Shown here: positions 1 to 6,733 of the stretch, in pieces | Layout: every line of letters starts with the position of its first letter | Numbering within the stretch: the stretch's first letter is position 1 | Assembly: GCA_002305235.1 (NCBI GenBank) | Contig: DBQL01000217.1 | Coordinates: forward strand, 10,458-26,995 | Length of the DNA: 16,538 bases | Source: Prevotella sp. UBA1395 | Lineage (GTDB): Bacteria; Bacteroidota; Bacteroidia; Bacteroidales; Bacteroidaceae | Direction: 5' to 3' | Position numbers and translations under genes: made by a program | Notes under the pieces: model-generated | Databases searched by the model: none | Told to the model about the DNA's origin: nothing | The model's input: the letters and a program-made list of their open reading frames with translations, nothing else

Positions 1-180
1 CGCATGAGAGACGGCCGTTGGGTGCAGTGGCATCCCCTGCGTCTCACCATCCATCAGCCCATCATGCCCGTGGGTCAGGGTCGCGACAACATCGAATACC
101 TCAAGGATGAGAGTTACAAGGTGGTGATGAGCGGACTCGTGGCAGAATATCAGGGATATGTAGAAAATAGTGATCAATAA
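1..180 (+). CDS. plsC: 1-acyl-sn-glycerol-3-phosphate acyltransferase (PlsC), C-terminal end only
   Basis: The reading frame is open from base 1 to the TAA at 178-180 and gives the last 59 residues of a protein whose start lies outside the window. The tail resembles the C-termini of Bacteroidales PlsC-type acyltransferases, with IHQPIMPVGQG, a NIEYLKDESY stretch and the ending EYQGYVENSDQ. PlsC acylates lysophosphatidic acid to phosphatidic acid at the inner membrane. The catalytic HX4D and EGTR motifs are outside the window, so the family call rests on recall of the C-terminal pattern. The next gene starts 68 bp downstream behind its own promoter-like sequence, so the two are probably separate transcription units. 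Confidence 0.7.
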   Translation, partial: RMRDGRWVQWHPLRLTIHQPIMPVGQGRDNIEYLKDESYKVVMSGLVAEYQGYVENSDQ

Positions 181-216
181 ATGTCCGTTTGGCATGGGCG
201 TTTCCGTTTAATTTTA

Positions 217-224
217 TAATTTTG
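217..224 (+). promoter_or_regulatory. Probable -7 promoter element for the GT2 gene
   Basis: TAATTTTG fits the Bacteroidetes -7 consensus TAnnTTTG and lies 24 bp before the start codon at 249. No good -33 TTTG sits at the usual 19-21 nt; the nearest TTTG (188-191) leaves a 25 nt spacer. The 5' leader would be about 20 nt. Confidence 0.5.
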
Positions 225-248
225 CAGAAAACAGCAACCTTTATTACT

Positions 249-992
249 ATGAACGTAAGCGATTCGATAGTTATCATTCCCACATATAATGAAAAGGAGA
301 ACATGGAGAAGATCATCCGCGCGGTCTTCGCCTTGGAAAAATGTTTTCATATCCTTGTCATCGACGACGGAAGTCCCGATGGTACGGCACAGATCGTGCA
401 CCGGTTGATAGACACCGAGTTTGCCGACCGACTGTTTATCATCGAGCGTACGGGCAAGCTGGGGTTGGGCACGGCCTATATCACCGGCTTCAAATGGGCG
501 TTGGAGAAGCAGTATGACTATATTTTTGAGATGGATGCCGATTTCAGCCACAGTCCCGACGACCTGCCTCGGCTCTACGCCGCCTGTCATGACGAGGGTG
601 CCGACCTTGCCGTGGGCTCGCGTTATGTGTCGGGCGTGAACGTCGTGAACTGGCCCATCGGACGTGTGCTGATGAGCTATTTCGCGTCGAAATATGTGCG
701 GTTCGTCACCGGATTCGACGTGCACGACACCACCGCGGGCTTTGTTTGTTACCGCCGCAGGGTGTTGGAGACCCTCGAACTTGACAAGATACGTTTCAAG
801 GGCTATGCCTTCCAAATCGAGATGAAGTACACCGCCCACAAGATTGGCGCCAAGATCAGCGAGGTCTCCGTGGTCTTTGTCAATCGCAAGGAGGGCACGA
901 GCAAGATGAGCGGCGGCATATTCAGCGAGGCGTTGTTTGGTGTTATGCGCCTCAGACTGGACGGTTGGTTCAGAAAATACCCCAAACTTTAA
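249..992 (+). CDS. Family 2 glycosyltransferase, polyprenol-phosphate mannosyltransferase (DPM1)-like
   Basis: This 247-residue protein is a single GT-A domain. It opens with VIIPTYNEKENMEKII, has an early IDDGSPDGT segment, and carries the metal- and nucleotide-sugar-binding DAD motif at residues 96-98 (EMDADFSH). These are hallmarks of dolichyl/polyprenyl-phosphate mannose synthases, which transfer a sugar from a nucleotide donor (usually GDP-mannose) to a lipid phosphate on the cytoplasmic face of the membrane. There is no C-terminal membrane domain, so it is the short soluble form. The ATG at 249 is preferred because the upstream in-frame ATG (189) would add 20 unrelated residues and lies upstream of the predicted -7 element. 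It is followed 43 bp later by mfd on the same strand, a pairing with no obvious functional meaning. Donor sugar and acceptor cannot be read from sequence. Confidence 0.88.
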   Translation: MNVSDSIVIIPTYNEKENMEKIIRAVFALEKCFHILVIDDGSPDGTAQIVHRLIDTEFADRLFIIERTGKLGLGTAYITGFKWALEKQYDYIFEMDADFSHSPDDLPRLYAACHDEGADLAVGSRYVSGVNVVNWPIGRVLMSYFASKYVRFVTGFDVHDTTAGFVCYRRRVLETLELDKIRFKGYAFQIEMKYTAHKIGAKISEVSVVFVNRKEGTSKMSGGIFSEALFGVMRLRLDGWFRKYPKL

Positions 993-1000
993 CGGCATTC

Positions 1001-1036
1001 ATGTTTTTAGAAAGGCTTGTGAGAGCCTTGACTTGA
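1001..1036 (+). other. Possible 11-codon leader ORF overlapping the mfd start
   Basis: An ATG at 1001 opens an 11-codon frame (MFLERLVRALT) ending at TGA 1034-1036. The last A of that stop is the first base of the mfd ATG (TGATG). This layout would permit translational coupling. The frame is short enough to be chance, and nothing else supports translation. Confidence 0.2.
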
Positions 1037-4000
1037 TGAAGATTCAAGAATTACAACAACTCTATGGCAGTCTCCCGCAGGTGGGAGCCTTTGTGAAAAC
1101 AATAGAAAACCCATCGGTCAGAAGCGTTTTCTTGCAAGGCCTCGTAGCCTCTTCAGCATCCACATTCTTTGCCTCGGCATCCCGGTTTGTCGGCCATCCT
1201 GTGCTCTTTATCATGCAGGATGCCGATGAGGCGGGCTATTTTTTCAACGACTTGCAGGGCATCATGGGTCCTGAGGCGGTGCTGTTCTTCCCTTCGGGCT
1301 ATCGCAGGGCGGTGAAATATGGGCAGCGCGACGCCGCCAACGAGATTCTTCGAACCGAGGTTTTGGCGAGACTGGCAGCTTATTCCGACTCGCTCAAAGG
1401 CACCACGGCCAATAGCGCCGCGCCCTCGTCGGCCTCGCCGGAGCATCTCTCCGCCACGCCGGCCGATAACAATCCCACCCCCCTGTATATCGTGACCTAT
1501 CCCGAGGCCGTCGCCGAATTGGTGGTGTCGCAAACCCATTTGGACGAGCGACGCGTCTCCTTGAAGACCGGACAGCAGGTCGACATTACCGAACTGGTGC
1601 ACCGACTGCGCGACTTGGGGTTCGTAGAGAAAGACTATGTCTACGAGCCGGGGCAGTTTGCCGTGCGTGGTAGCATCGTCGACGTGTTTTCCTTCTCCGG
1701 CGAACTGCCGTTCCGTCTCGATTTTTTCGGTGACGAGATCGACACCATCCGCACCTTCTCCGTCGAAGACCAGCTCTCCAAGAGCCGGCGCGAAGACGTT
1801 GTCATCGTGCCCGAACTGGCCTCGCTCGTTTCCACCAAGATTCCCTTTCTGCGCTTTCTACCCTCCGATACGCTCATCGCCGCCAAGAACTTGGAGTTTG
1901 TGGCGGGCACCATCGAGCGCATTTACAACGAGGGTTTTGCCTCGCAGGCACTGACAGAGCGCATGGAGGGTGCCACCGAGATGGAGCAAGAGCAGATTCG
2001 CCGCGAGCTGACCAAGGAGAGCGCGCTCTGCACCCCGGCCCGTTTCGTGGGCGATGCCGAGGGTTTTCGCCGTGTCATCTTCGGTCATCTGCCCCCGGCG
2101 GATGTCCAAGCCACCATCACGTTCCATGTCACCCCGCAGCCGTTGTTCCATAAAAACTTCGTGTTGCTGCGTCAGGCCCTCGAGGATTTCATTCTTCAGG
2201 GCTACCGGCTCTATATCCTTGCCGACAGCGCGAAGCAGCACCAGCGTCTGAAAGACATTTTCGACGAGATGGGTGCCGACCCCGAGCGGGCGCTGTCCAA
2301 TGCCCAACGGTCGGCCATCGACTTCGTTGCCGTAGACAAAACCGTACACGAGGGCTTTGCCGACAACGACCTTCGGGCGTGCTTCTTCACCGACCATCAG
2401 ATCTTCGACCGGTTCCATAAGTACAACCTCAAGTCAGACAGCGCACGGGCCGGAAAGATTGCCCTCACCATGAAAGAGCTGCAAGAGATGGAGCCGGGCG
2501 ACTTCATCGTGCACGTAGACTTCGGCATCGGCAAGTTTGGCGGACTGGTACGGGTACCCATTCAGACCCCCGGAGTTTCCCAGTCGGCCTCCAACCCCCA
2601 ATACCAAGAGGTCATCCGCATCATCTACCAAAACAACGACAAGGTGGATGTGTCCATCCATTCTCTCTATAAGATCTCCAAATATCGTCGCAGCGACACC
2701 GGTGAGCCGCCGCGCCTGAGCACGCTCGGCACGGGGGCATGGGAGCGGTTGAAGGAGAAAGCGAAGAAGCGCATCAAGGATATCGCCCGCGATCTCATCC
2801 GCCTCTACGCCAAGCGTCGGCACGAGAAAGGCTTCGCATATAGTGCCGACAGCTTCATGCAGCACGAGCTGGAGGCCAGTTTCCTCTACGAAGACACCCC
2901 CGACCAACTCAAAGCCACCCAAGACGTGAAGGCCGACATGGAGCGGGCACAGCCTATGGACCGCCTCATCTGCGGCGATGTGGGCTTCGGAAAGACCGAG
3001 GTGGCTATCCGGGCGGCATTCAAGGCGGCCTGCGACTCCAAGCAGGTGGCCGTGCTCGTGCCCACCACGGTGCTCGCCTTTCAGCATTACCAAACCTTCC
3101 GCGACCGCCTCAAGGATTTTCCCGTGCGTGTGGACTATCTCTCCCGGGCACGGTCGGCCAAGCAGACCAAGCAGGTGCTGGAAGACTTGGCGAGCGGAAA
3201 GATCGATATCATCATCGGCACGCACAAGCTCTTGGGCAAGACCGTGAAGTGGCACGACCTCGGAATGCTCATCATCGACGAGGAGCATAAGTTTGGCGTG
3301 AGCACCAAGGAGAAGCTGCGCCAGCTGAAAACCAATATCGACACCATCACCATGTCGGCCACACCCATTCCCCGCACCCTGCAGTTCTCGCTCATGGGAG
3401 CGCGAGACATGAGCATCATGCGCACGCCACCGCCCAACCGTTACCCCATCCACACCGAGCTGAGCACCTACGGCCATGAGGTGATTGCCGATGCCATCAA
3501 TTTCGAGATGAGCCGCAACGGGCAGGTGTTCTTCGTGAGCAACCGCATCTCAGGGCTCCCCGAGATCGCCGACATGATACGCAAGCATGTGCCCGACTGC
3601 CGTGTGGCCATCGGCCACGGGCAGATGTCGCCCGAGGAACTGGAGAAAATCATCATGGGATTCATCAACTACGACTATGACGTGCTGCTCTCCACCACCA
3701 TCGTCGAGAATGGCATCGACATCCCCAATGCCAATACCATCATCATCAACGGGGCCAACCATTTCGGCCTCTCAGACCTTCACCAGATGCGCGGACGCGT
3801 GGGCCGCTCCAATCGCAAGGCCTTTTGCTATCTCCTCGCGCCGCCGCGGAGCGTGCTTACCCCCGAGGCGCGTCGCCGCTTAGAGGCTCTCGAGACCTTC
3901 TCGGAGCTGGGCAGTGGCTTCAATCTCGCCATGCAAGACCTCGACCTGCGCGGTGCCGGCAACCTGTTGGGGGCCGAGCAGAGCGGGTTCATGGAGGACT

Positions 4001-4581
4001 TGGGCTACGAGACCTATCAGAAAATCTTGTCGCAGGCCGTCACCGAACTGCGCAATGACGAGTTTGCCGACCTCTATGCCCACGACATCGAGCAGGGCAA
4101 GGAGATCTCGGGCAGCGACTTTGTGGAAGACTGCGCTGTGGAGAGCGACTTGGAGATGTATTTCCCCGATACGTATGTGCCCGGCAGCAGCGAGCGAATG
4201 TTGCTCTACCGTGAGCTTGACAATATTGAGGACGATGACGAGCTGGCTGCCTACCGGCGTCGGCTCATCGACCGTTTCGGTCCTGTGCCGCGAGAAGGAG
4301 AAGAGTTGATGAACGTCGTGGCATTGCGACGGGTGGGCAAGCGCTTGGGATGCGAGAAGATCACGCTGCGGCAGGGTGGCATGAACCTGCAGTTTGTGGC
4401 CAACAATGCCAGTCCGTTCTATCAAAGTCAGGTTTTCGGACGCATCATCAAGTATGTCATGGCCAATCCCCGCCGCTGCAATTTCAAGGATGTGCACGGC
4501 CATCGCCTCATCCATATTGTCGACGTACCGACGGTCTCCGAGGCCGTGGGCGTGATGCGGCAGATGGAGAAGCAGGCGTGA
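1036..4581 (+). CDS. mfd: Transcription-repair coupling factor Mfd
   Basis: Mfd is an ATP-driven DNA translocase that removes RNA polymerase stalled at lesions and recruits UvrA. At 1181 residues it is slightly longer than E. coli Mfd (1148). The N-terminal third is the UvrB-like module. A CarD-like RNA polymerase-interacting domain begins near residue 484 (MEPGDFIVHVDFGIGKFGG). The helicase motor has Walker A GDVGFGKT at 647-654, the Walker B box DEEH at 748-751, the motif MSATPIPRTLQ, and motif VI QMRGRVGR at 917-924. The TRCF C-terminal domain follows (SSERMLLYRELDNI). Residues about 119-148 form an Ala/Ser/Pro/Thr-rich insert inside the UvrB-like module. The ATG at 1036 is chosen because MKIQELQQLYG matches the usual Bacteroidales start; the in-frame ATG at 937 lies inside the upstream gene. 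An intrinsic terminator begins 68 bp after the stop. Confidence 0.97.
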   Translation: MKIQELQQLYGSLPQVGAFVKTIENPSVRSVFLQGLVASSASTFFASASRFVGHPVLFIMQDADEAGYFFNDLQGIMGPEAVLFFPSGYRRAVKYGQRDAANEILRTEVLARLAAYSDSLKGTTANSAAPSSASPEHLSATPADNNPTPLYIVTYPEAVAELVVSQTHLDERRVSLKTGQQVDITELVHRLRDLGFVEKDYVYEPGQFAVRGSIVDVFSFSGELPFRLDFFGDEIDTIRTFSVEDQLSKSRREDVVIVPELASLVSTKIPFLRFLPSDTLIAAKNLEFVAGTIERIYNEGFASQALTERMEGATEMEQEQIRRELTKESALCTPARFVGDAEGFRRVIFGHLPPADVQATITFHVTPQPLFHKNFVLLRQALEDFILQGYRLYILADSAKQHQRLKDIFDEMGADPERALSNAQRSAIDFVAVDKTVHEGFADNDLRACFFTDHQIFDRFHKYNLKSDSARAGKIALTMKELQEMEPGDFIVHVDFGIGKFGGLVRVPIQTPGVSQSASNPQYQEVIRIIYQNNDKVDVSIHSLYKISKYRRSDTGEPPRLSTLGTGAWERLKEKAKKRIKDIARDLIRLYAKRRHEKGFAYSADSFMQHELEASFLYEDTPDQLKATQDVKADMERAQPMDRLICGDVGFGKTEVAIRAAFKAACDSKQVAVLVPTTVLAFQHYQTFRDRLKDFPVRVDYLSRARSAKQTKQVLEDLASGKIDIIIGTHKLLGKTVKWHDLGMLIIDEEHKFGVSTKEKLRQLKTNIDTITMSATPIPRTLQFSLMGARDMSIMRTPPPNRYPIHTELSTYGHEVIADAINFEMSRNGQVFFVSNRISGLPEIADMIRKHVPDCRVAIGHGQMSPEELEKIIMGFINYDYDVLLSTTIVENGIDIPNANTIIINGANHFGLSDLHQMRGRVGRSNRKAFCYLLAPPRSVLTPEARRRLEALETFSELGSGFNLAMQDLDLRGAGNLLGAEQSGFMEDLGYETYQKILSQAVTELRNDEFADLYAHDIEQGKEISGSDFVEDCAVESDLEMYFPDTYVPGSSERMLLYRELDNIEDDDELAAYRRRLIDRFGPVPREGEELMNVVALRRVGKRLGCEKITLRQGGMNLQFVANNASPFYQSQVFGRIIKYVMANPRRCNFKDVHGHRLIHIVDVPTVSEAVGVMRQMEKQA

Positions 4582-4648
4582 GCCTCGCCTCGCGCGCATA
4601 CGGGCCGAAGCCCTTGTAAGAAGTGGGAAATGCCGATGAAAAAAATTG

Positions 4649-4677
4649 AAATCGCTGAATTTTTCAGCGATTTTTTT
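4649..4677 (+). terminator. Intrinsic terminator of mfd, possibly bidirectional
   Basis: A perfect 11-bp stem (4649-4659 with 4663-4673, core ATCGCTGAA / TTCAGCGAT) closes a 3-nt T loop and runs into T residues to 4677. An A-rich run at 4639-4645 lies on the other side, so the structure could also stop transcription coming from the minus strand. Confidence 0.88.
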
Positions 4678-4701
4678 GTGCTCCGATGCCGTTTCACCCA
4701 T

Positions 4702-4894
4702 TTTCGGACCAAAAATCGGCATTCTGCGAAATGTTGATAATCAGAAACTTGTGATTTCTTGACAATCGGAGACTTTGCGTTTACTATCGTTTCGCGTCGC
4801 GAAACGATAGTAAACGCCGTGCGAAACGATAGTAATCGGCTCGCGAAAGAGGCTTTATGTCGACGGTTTTACGCGACTTTCGGGTCAAAAACGG
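4702..4894. repeat. Intergenic repeat element with inverted and direct copies of a 15-19 nt motif
   Basis: The core is a perfect odd-length palindrome at 4777-4817 (20-bp arms around T4797). The right-arm motif GCGAAACGATAGTAAACGC starts at 4799. A second copy in the same orientation (GCGAAACGATAGTAA) starts at 4821, exactly 22 nt on, with 18 of 22 positions identical. A further GCGAAA starts at 4843, again 22 nt on, but the rest has diverged. Two related sequences flank this core: TTTCGGACCAAAAATCGG at 4702-4719 and TTTCGGGTCAAAAACGG at 4878-4894. The layout resembles a small non-autonomous repeat of the kind scattered in Bacteroidales genomes. No transposase is present, and I cannot test copy number. 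The core repeat limits are certain; the outer limits are a guess. Confidence 0.75.
4777..4817. repeat. Perfect 41-nt palindrome (20-bp inverted repeat, 1-nt centre)
   Basis: Each base from 4777 to 4796 is complementary to its partner from 4817 back to 4798, with T4797 at the centre. It could form a cruciform or a strong RNA hairpin. There is no T-run after either arm, so it does not look like an intrinsic terminator. It sits between two convergent genes, downstream of the mfd terminator. Confidence 0.95.
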
Positions 4895-5039
4895 AAGTTA
4901 TGGGTGTGCGATCGGGCATTTTTCCGATGTGTGACAACGGTTTTCTCCTGCCATGAGCCGAAAAGGGAGAAAAGGCGAGAAGGCGCGTCTCAAAAATTGA
5001 TGACCATTAATTTTGACAATCATCGTGTGGCGCAAGGCC

Positions 5040-5067
5040 GCGGCATGCCATGAGCTGGCCATGCCGC
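5040..5067. repeat. Inverted repeat between the convergent genes
   Basis: GCGGCATG at 5040-5047 pairs with CATGCCGC at 5060-5067, an 8-bp stem with a 12-nt loop. No T-run follows on either strand, so its role is unclear. The rest of the gap from 4895 to about 5083 shows nothing else I can identify. Confidence 0.55.
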
Positions 5068-5083
5068 ATGCCCCCCGTCGGCG

Positions 5084-5128
5084 CAAAAAGAAGAGGGGCG
5101 ACACCCGCCCGCAGGTCGGAGTCACCCC
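5084..5128 (-). terminator. Intrinsic terminator of asnA
   Basis: Read on the minus strand, GGGGTGAC (5128-5121) pairs with GTCGCCCC (5102-5095) except at one A/C position. The stem is followed by a T-rich run complementary to 5084-5092 (CTTCTTTTT). It starts about 45 bp beyond the asnA stop. Confidence 0.78.
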
Positions 5129-5173
5129 TTTGTCATGTTTTAAGAAATAAATGTTGTGGTCGGCAGCCTCTTC

Positions 5174-6211
5174 TCAGATGAGCGGCATGCCCAGCTCCTC
5201 ACACTCCTGTCGCATGTCGTCGGGCCAGATGCTGGCCTGAATCTCGCCGATATGGGCCTTGTGAAGCATCACCATGCAGAGACGGCTTTGGCCTATACCG
5301 CCGCCGATGCTCAGTGGCAGCTTGTCTTCGAGCAGCTGTCGGTGGAAGTAGAGTTGCTCGCGCTCCTCCTGATGTTCACACTTCAACTGTCGCAGCAGAG
5401 CCTCCTTATCCACGCGGATGCCCATCGAGCTAAGCTCGAAGGAACGCTCGAGCACGGGATACCAAATCAGGATGTCGCCGTTGAGCCCGGCCTTGCCATT
5501 CTCGGCAATGGTCGACCAGTCGTCGTAGTCGGCGGCCCGCCCGTCGTGCTTCTCGCCGTTGCTCAGCTTGCCGCCGATGCCTTCCACGAACACTGCGCCA
5601 TATTTTTTGCAGATGGCATCTTCGCGCTCCTTGGGCGACAGGTCGGGATACATGTCCAAAAGGTCCTGACTGTGCACGAAATGGATTTGCTGGGGCAGGA
5701 ATGGTTTGATCTGCGGATAGCGCTCACAGGTGAGAAACTCGGTGCGCAGTATGGCGGCATAGATGCGTCGCACCACGTCTTCGAGATAGGCAATGGTGCG
5801 CTGCTCCTTGGTGATGACCGCCTCCCAGTCCCACTGGTCGACATAGAGCGAGTGCAGGTTGTCCATCTCCTCGTCGGCGCGGATGGCGTTCATGTCGGTG
5901 TAAATGCCGTAACCGGCCTCAATTTCGTATTCGGCCAGCGTGAGTCTTTTCCACTTGGCCAGCGAGTGTACCACCTCGGCCTTGGCGTCTCCAAGGTCTT
6001 TGATGGGGAAAGTCACGGCTCGTTCCACGCCGTTGAGGTCGTCGTTGATGCCCAATCCCTTCAGCACGAACAAGGGTGCCGTCACTCGGCGCAGACGAAG
6101 TTCGGTGGAGAGGTTCTGTTGAAAAAACTCTTTAATCTGTTTGATACCCTGCTCGGTCTCGCGCATGTCAAGCAGCGCCTTGTAGCCTTCGGGCTTGATG
6201 AGATTGCTCAT
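5174..6211 (-). CDS. asnA: Aspartate-ammonia ligase (asparagine synthetase A)
   Basis: AsnA makes asparagine from aspartate, ammonia and ATP in the cytoplasm, releasing AMP and pyrophosphate. Its fold resembles the catalytic core of class II aspartyl- and asparaginyl-tRNA synthetases. The 345-residue product is close to the 330 residues of E. coli AsnA. Recognisable stretches are TEQGIKQIKEFFQQNL near the start, the LHSLYVDQWDWE block and the C-terminal GGGIGQSR at 303-310, equivalent to motif 3 of class II synthetases with its ATP-contacting arginine. The start ATG (6209-6211) is about 30 bp downstream of a good -7 element. The gene stands alone and converges on mfd, with a terminator on its 3' side. 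Identity is secure. Confidence 0.97.
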   Translation of the reverse strand: MSNLIKPEGYKALLDMRETEQGIKQIKEFFQQNLSTELRLRRVTAPLFVLKGLGINDDLNGVERAVTFPIKDLGDAKAEVVHSLAKWKRLTLAEYEIEAGYGIYTDMNAIRADEEMDNLHSLYVDQWDWEAVITKEQRTIAYLEDVVRRIYAAILRTEFLTCERYPQIKPFLPQQIHFVHSQDLLDMYPDLSPKEREDAICKKYGAVFVEGIGGKLSNGEKHDGRAADYDDWSTIAENGKAGLNGDILIWYPVLERSFELSSMGIRVDKEALLRQLKCEHQEEREQLYFHRQLLEDKLPLSIGGGIGQSRLCMVMLHKAHIGEIQASIWPDDMRQECEELGMPLI

Positions 6212-6241
6212 ATTGATGTGTTATGCTATGTTTTCTGAGTG

Positions 6242-6272
6242 CAAAGATAAGCATTAATGAGTAAACTGCAAG
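6242..6272 (-). promoter_or_regulatory. Promoter of asnA
   Basis: On the minus strand, TATCTTTG (6249-6242) matches the Bacteroidetes -7 element. CTTG (6272-6269) lies 19 nt upstream as the -33 element. The predicted transcript starts roughly 25 nt before the asnA ATG. Confidence 0.72.
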
Positions 6273-6511
6273 CCGTTTTTCCAAATATTTTGCAAAATGA
6301 TATGTTTTTGGGCAAATCATTTACTATTTGACAGTCTGTTGTGCCGTTGGTCACGTCATCTCACCTTTCGGCATACATCATGCGCCGGTGGCCCGCACCG
6401 CAGGTGGGCAGAATACGGCTTGAAGAACCCGCGTACCCGATATTATGACTTGAATGCTTGGATTTGTGATAAAATTGTGTCGGATGGTCAGAAAAATCAG
6501 GAAAAAAGCAT
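6273..6511. other. Intergenic stretch with no gene recognised
   Basis: This is the first part of the 520 bp gap between the divergent asnA and rhamnosidase-remnant loci. The short frames on both strands resemble nothing I know. The only structure noted is an imperfect repeat at 6295-6301 (AAATGAT) and 6318-6324 (ATCATTT). It may be decayed intergenic sequence. Confidence 0.6.
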
Positions 6512-6519
6512 TATATTTG
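6512..6519 (+). promoter_or_regulatory. Probable -7 promoter element ahead of the hairpin leader and glycosidase locus
   Basis: TATATTTG matches TAnnTTTG exactly. No TTTG or CTTG is found at the usual 19-21 nt upstream, so it may be weak or depend on an activator. The first predicted hairpin begins six bases downstream, where the transcript would be expected to start. Confidence 0.5.
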
Positions 6520-6524
6520 CGAGA

Positions 6525-6617
6525 GAAAACCACGTAGGTTTTCGTGCGGGCCATTACTCCCGCAGAGCATCCGGGGCGATGCTTTGTGTATCGGCATGAC
6601 TCTCGTTGTGGGCTGAT
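6525..6617 (+). ncRNA. Candidate structured leader or small RNA with four tandem hairpins
   Basis: Four stem-loops follow one another. Hairpin 1 is GAAAACC 6525-6531 with GGTTTTC 6537-6543. Hairpin 2 is GCGGG 6546-6550 with CCCGC 6559-6563. Hairpin 3 is AGCATC 6566-6571 with GATGCT 6578-6583. Hairpin 4 is ATCGGC 6590-6595 with GCTGAT 6612-6617, and can extend inward as ATGAC with GTTGT through G-U pairs and a 2-nt bulge. The first three are separated by only 2 nt. The block starts where a transcript from the 6512-6519 element should begin. No T-run follows, so it reads as a 5' leader rather than a terminated small RNA. I do not recognise it as a named riboswitch. Confidence 0.35.
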
Positions 6618-6733
6618 GACACCTCGAAATGACAAAATATCAAATCACGAACCGATGAATATTGGCAGAAATGGTGCGATGGTCTCAGGGCCGTACCTGC
6701 CAACAGCCATTGCTCAAGCAATTACATTACGGT

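Noticed and set aside
174..998. A 274-codon minus-strand frame opposite the glycosyltransferase gene
   Set aside because: It is antisense to a gene with clear GT2 motifs and has no recognisable domain.
4777..4817. Intrinsic terminator formed by the palindrome
   Set aside because: No T-run follows either arm, and mfd and asnA each have a better terminator of their own.
4777..4842. CRISPR array
   Set aside because: Repeats are adjacent at 22-nt phase with no unique spacers, some are inverted, and there are no cas genes.
4759..4956. A 65-codon + strand frame in the mfd-asnA gap
   Set aside because: It reads through the palindrome and the direct repeat, has no promoter, and resembles no family.
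5156..6238. A 360-codon + strand frame opposite asnA
   Set aside because: It is the mirror of asnA, whose protein is unmistakable; long antisense frames are common in GC-rich genes with strong codon bias.
6378..6635. An 85-codon minus-strand frame upstream of asnA
   Set aside because: It overlaps the hairpin leader, has atypical composition and no family resemblance.
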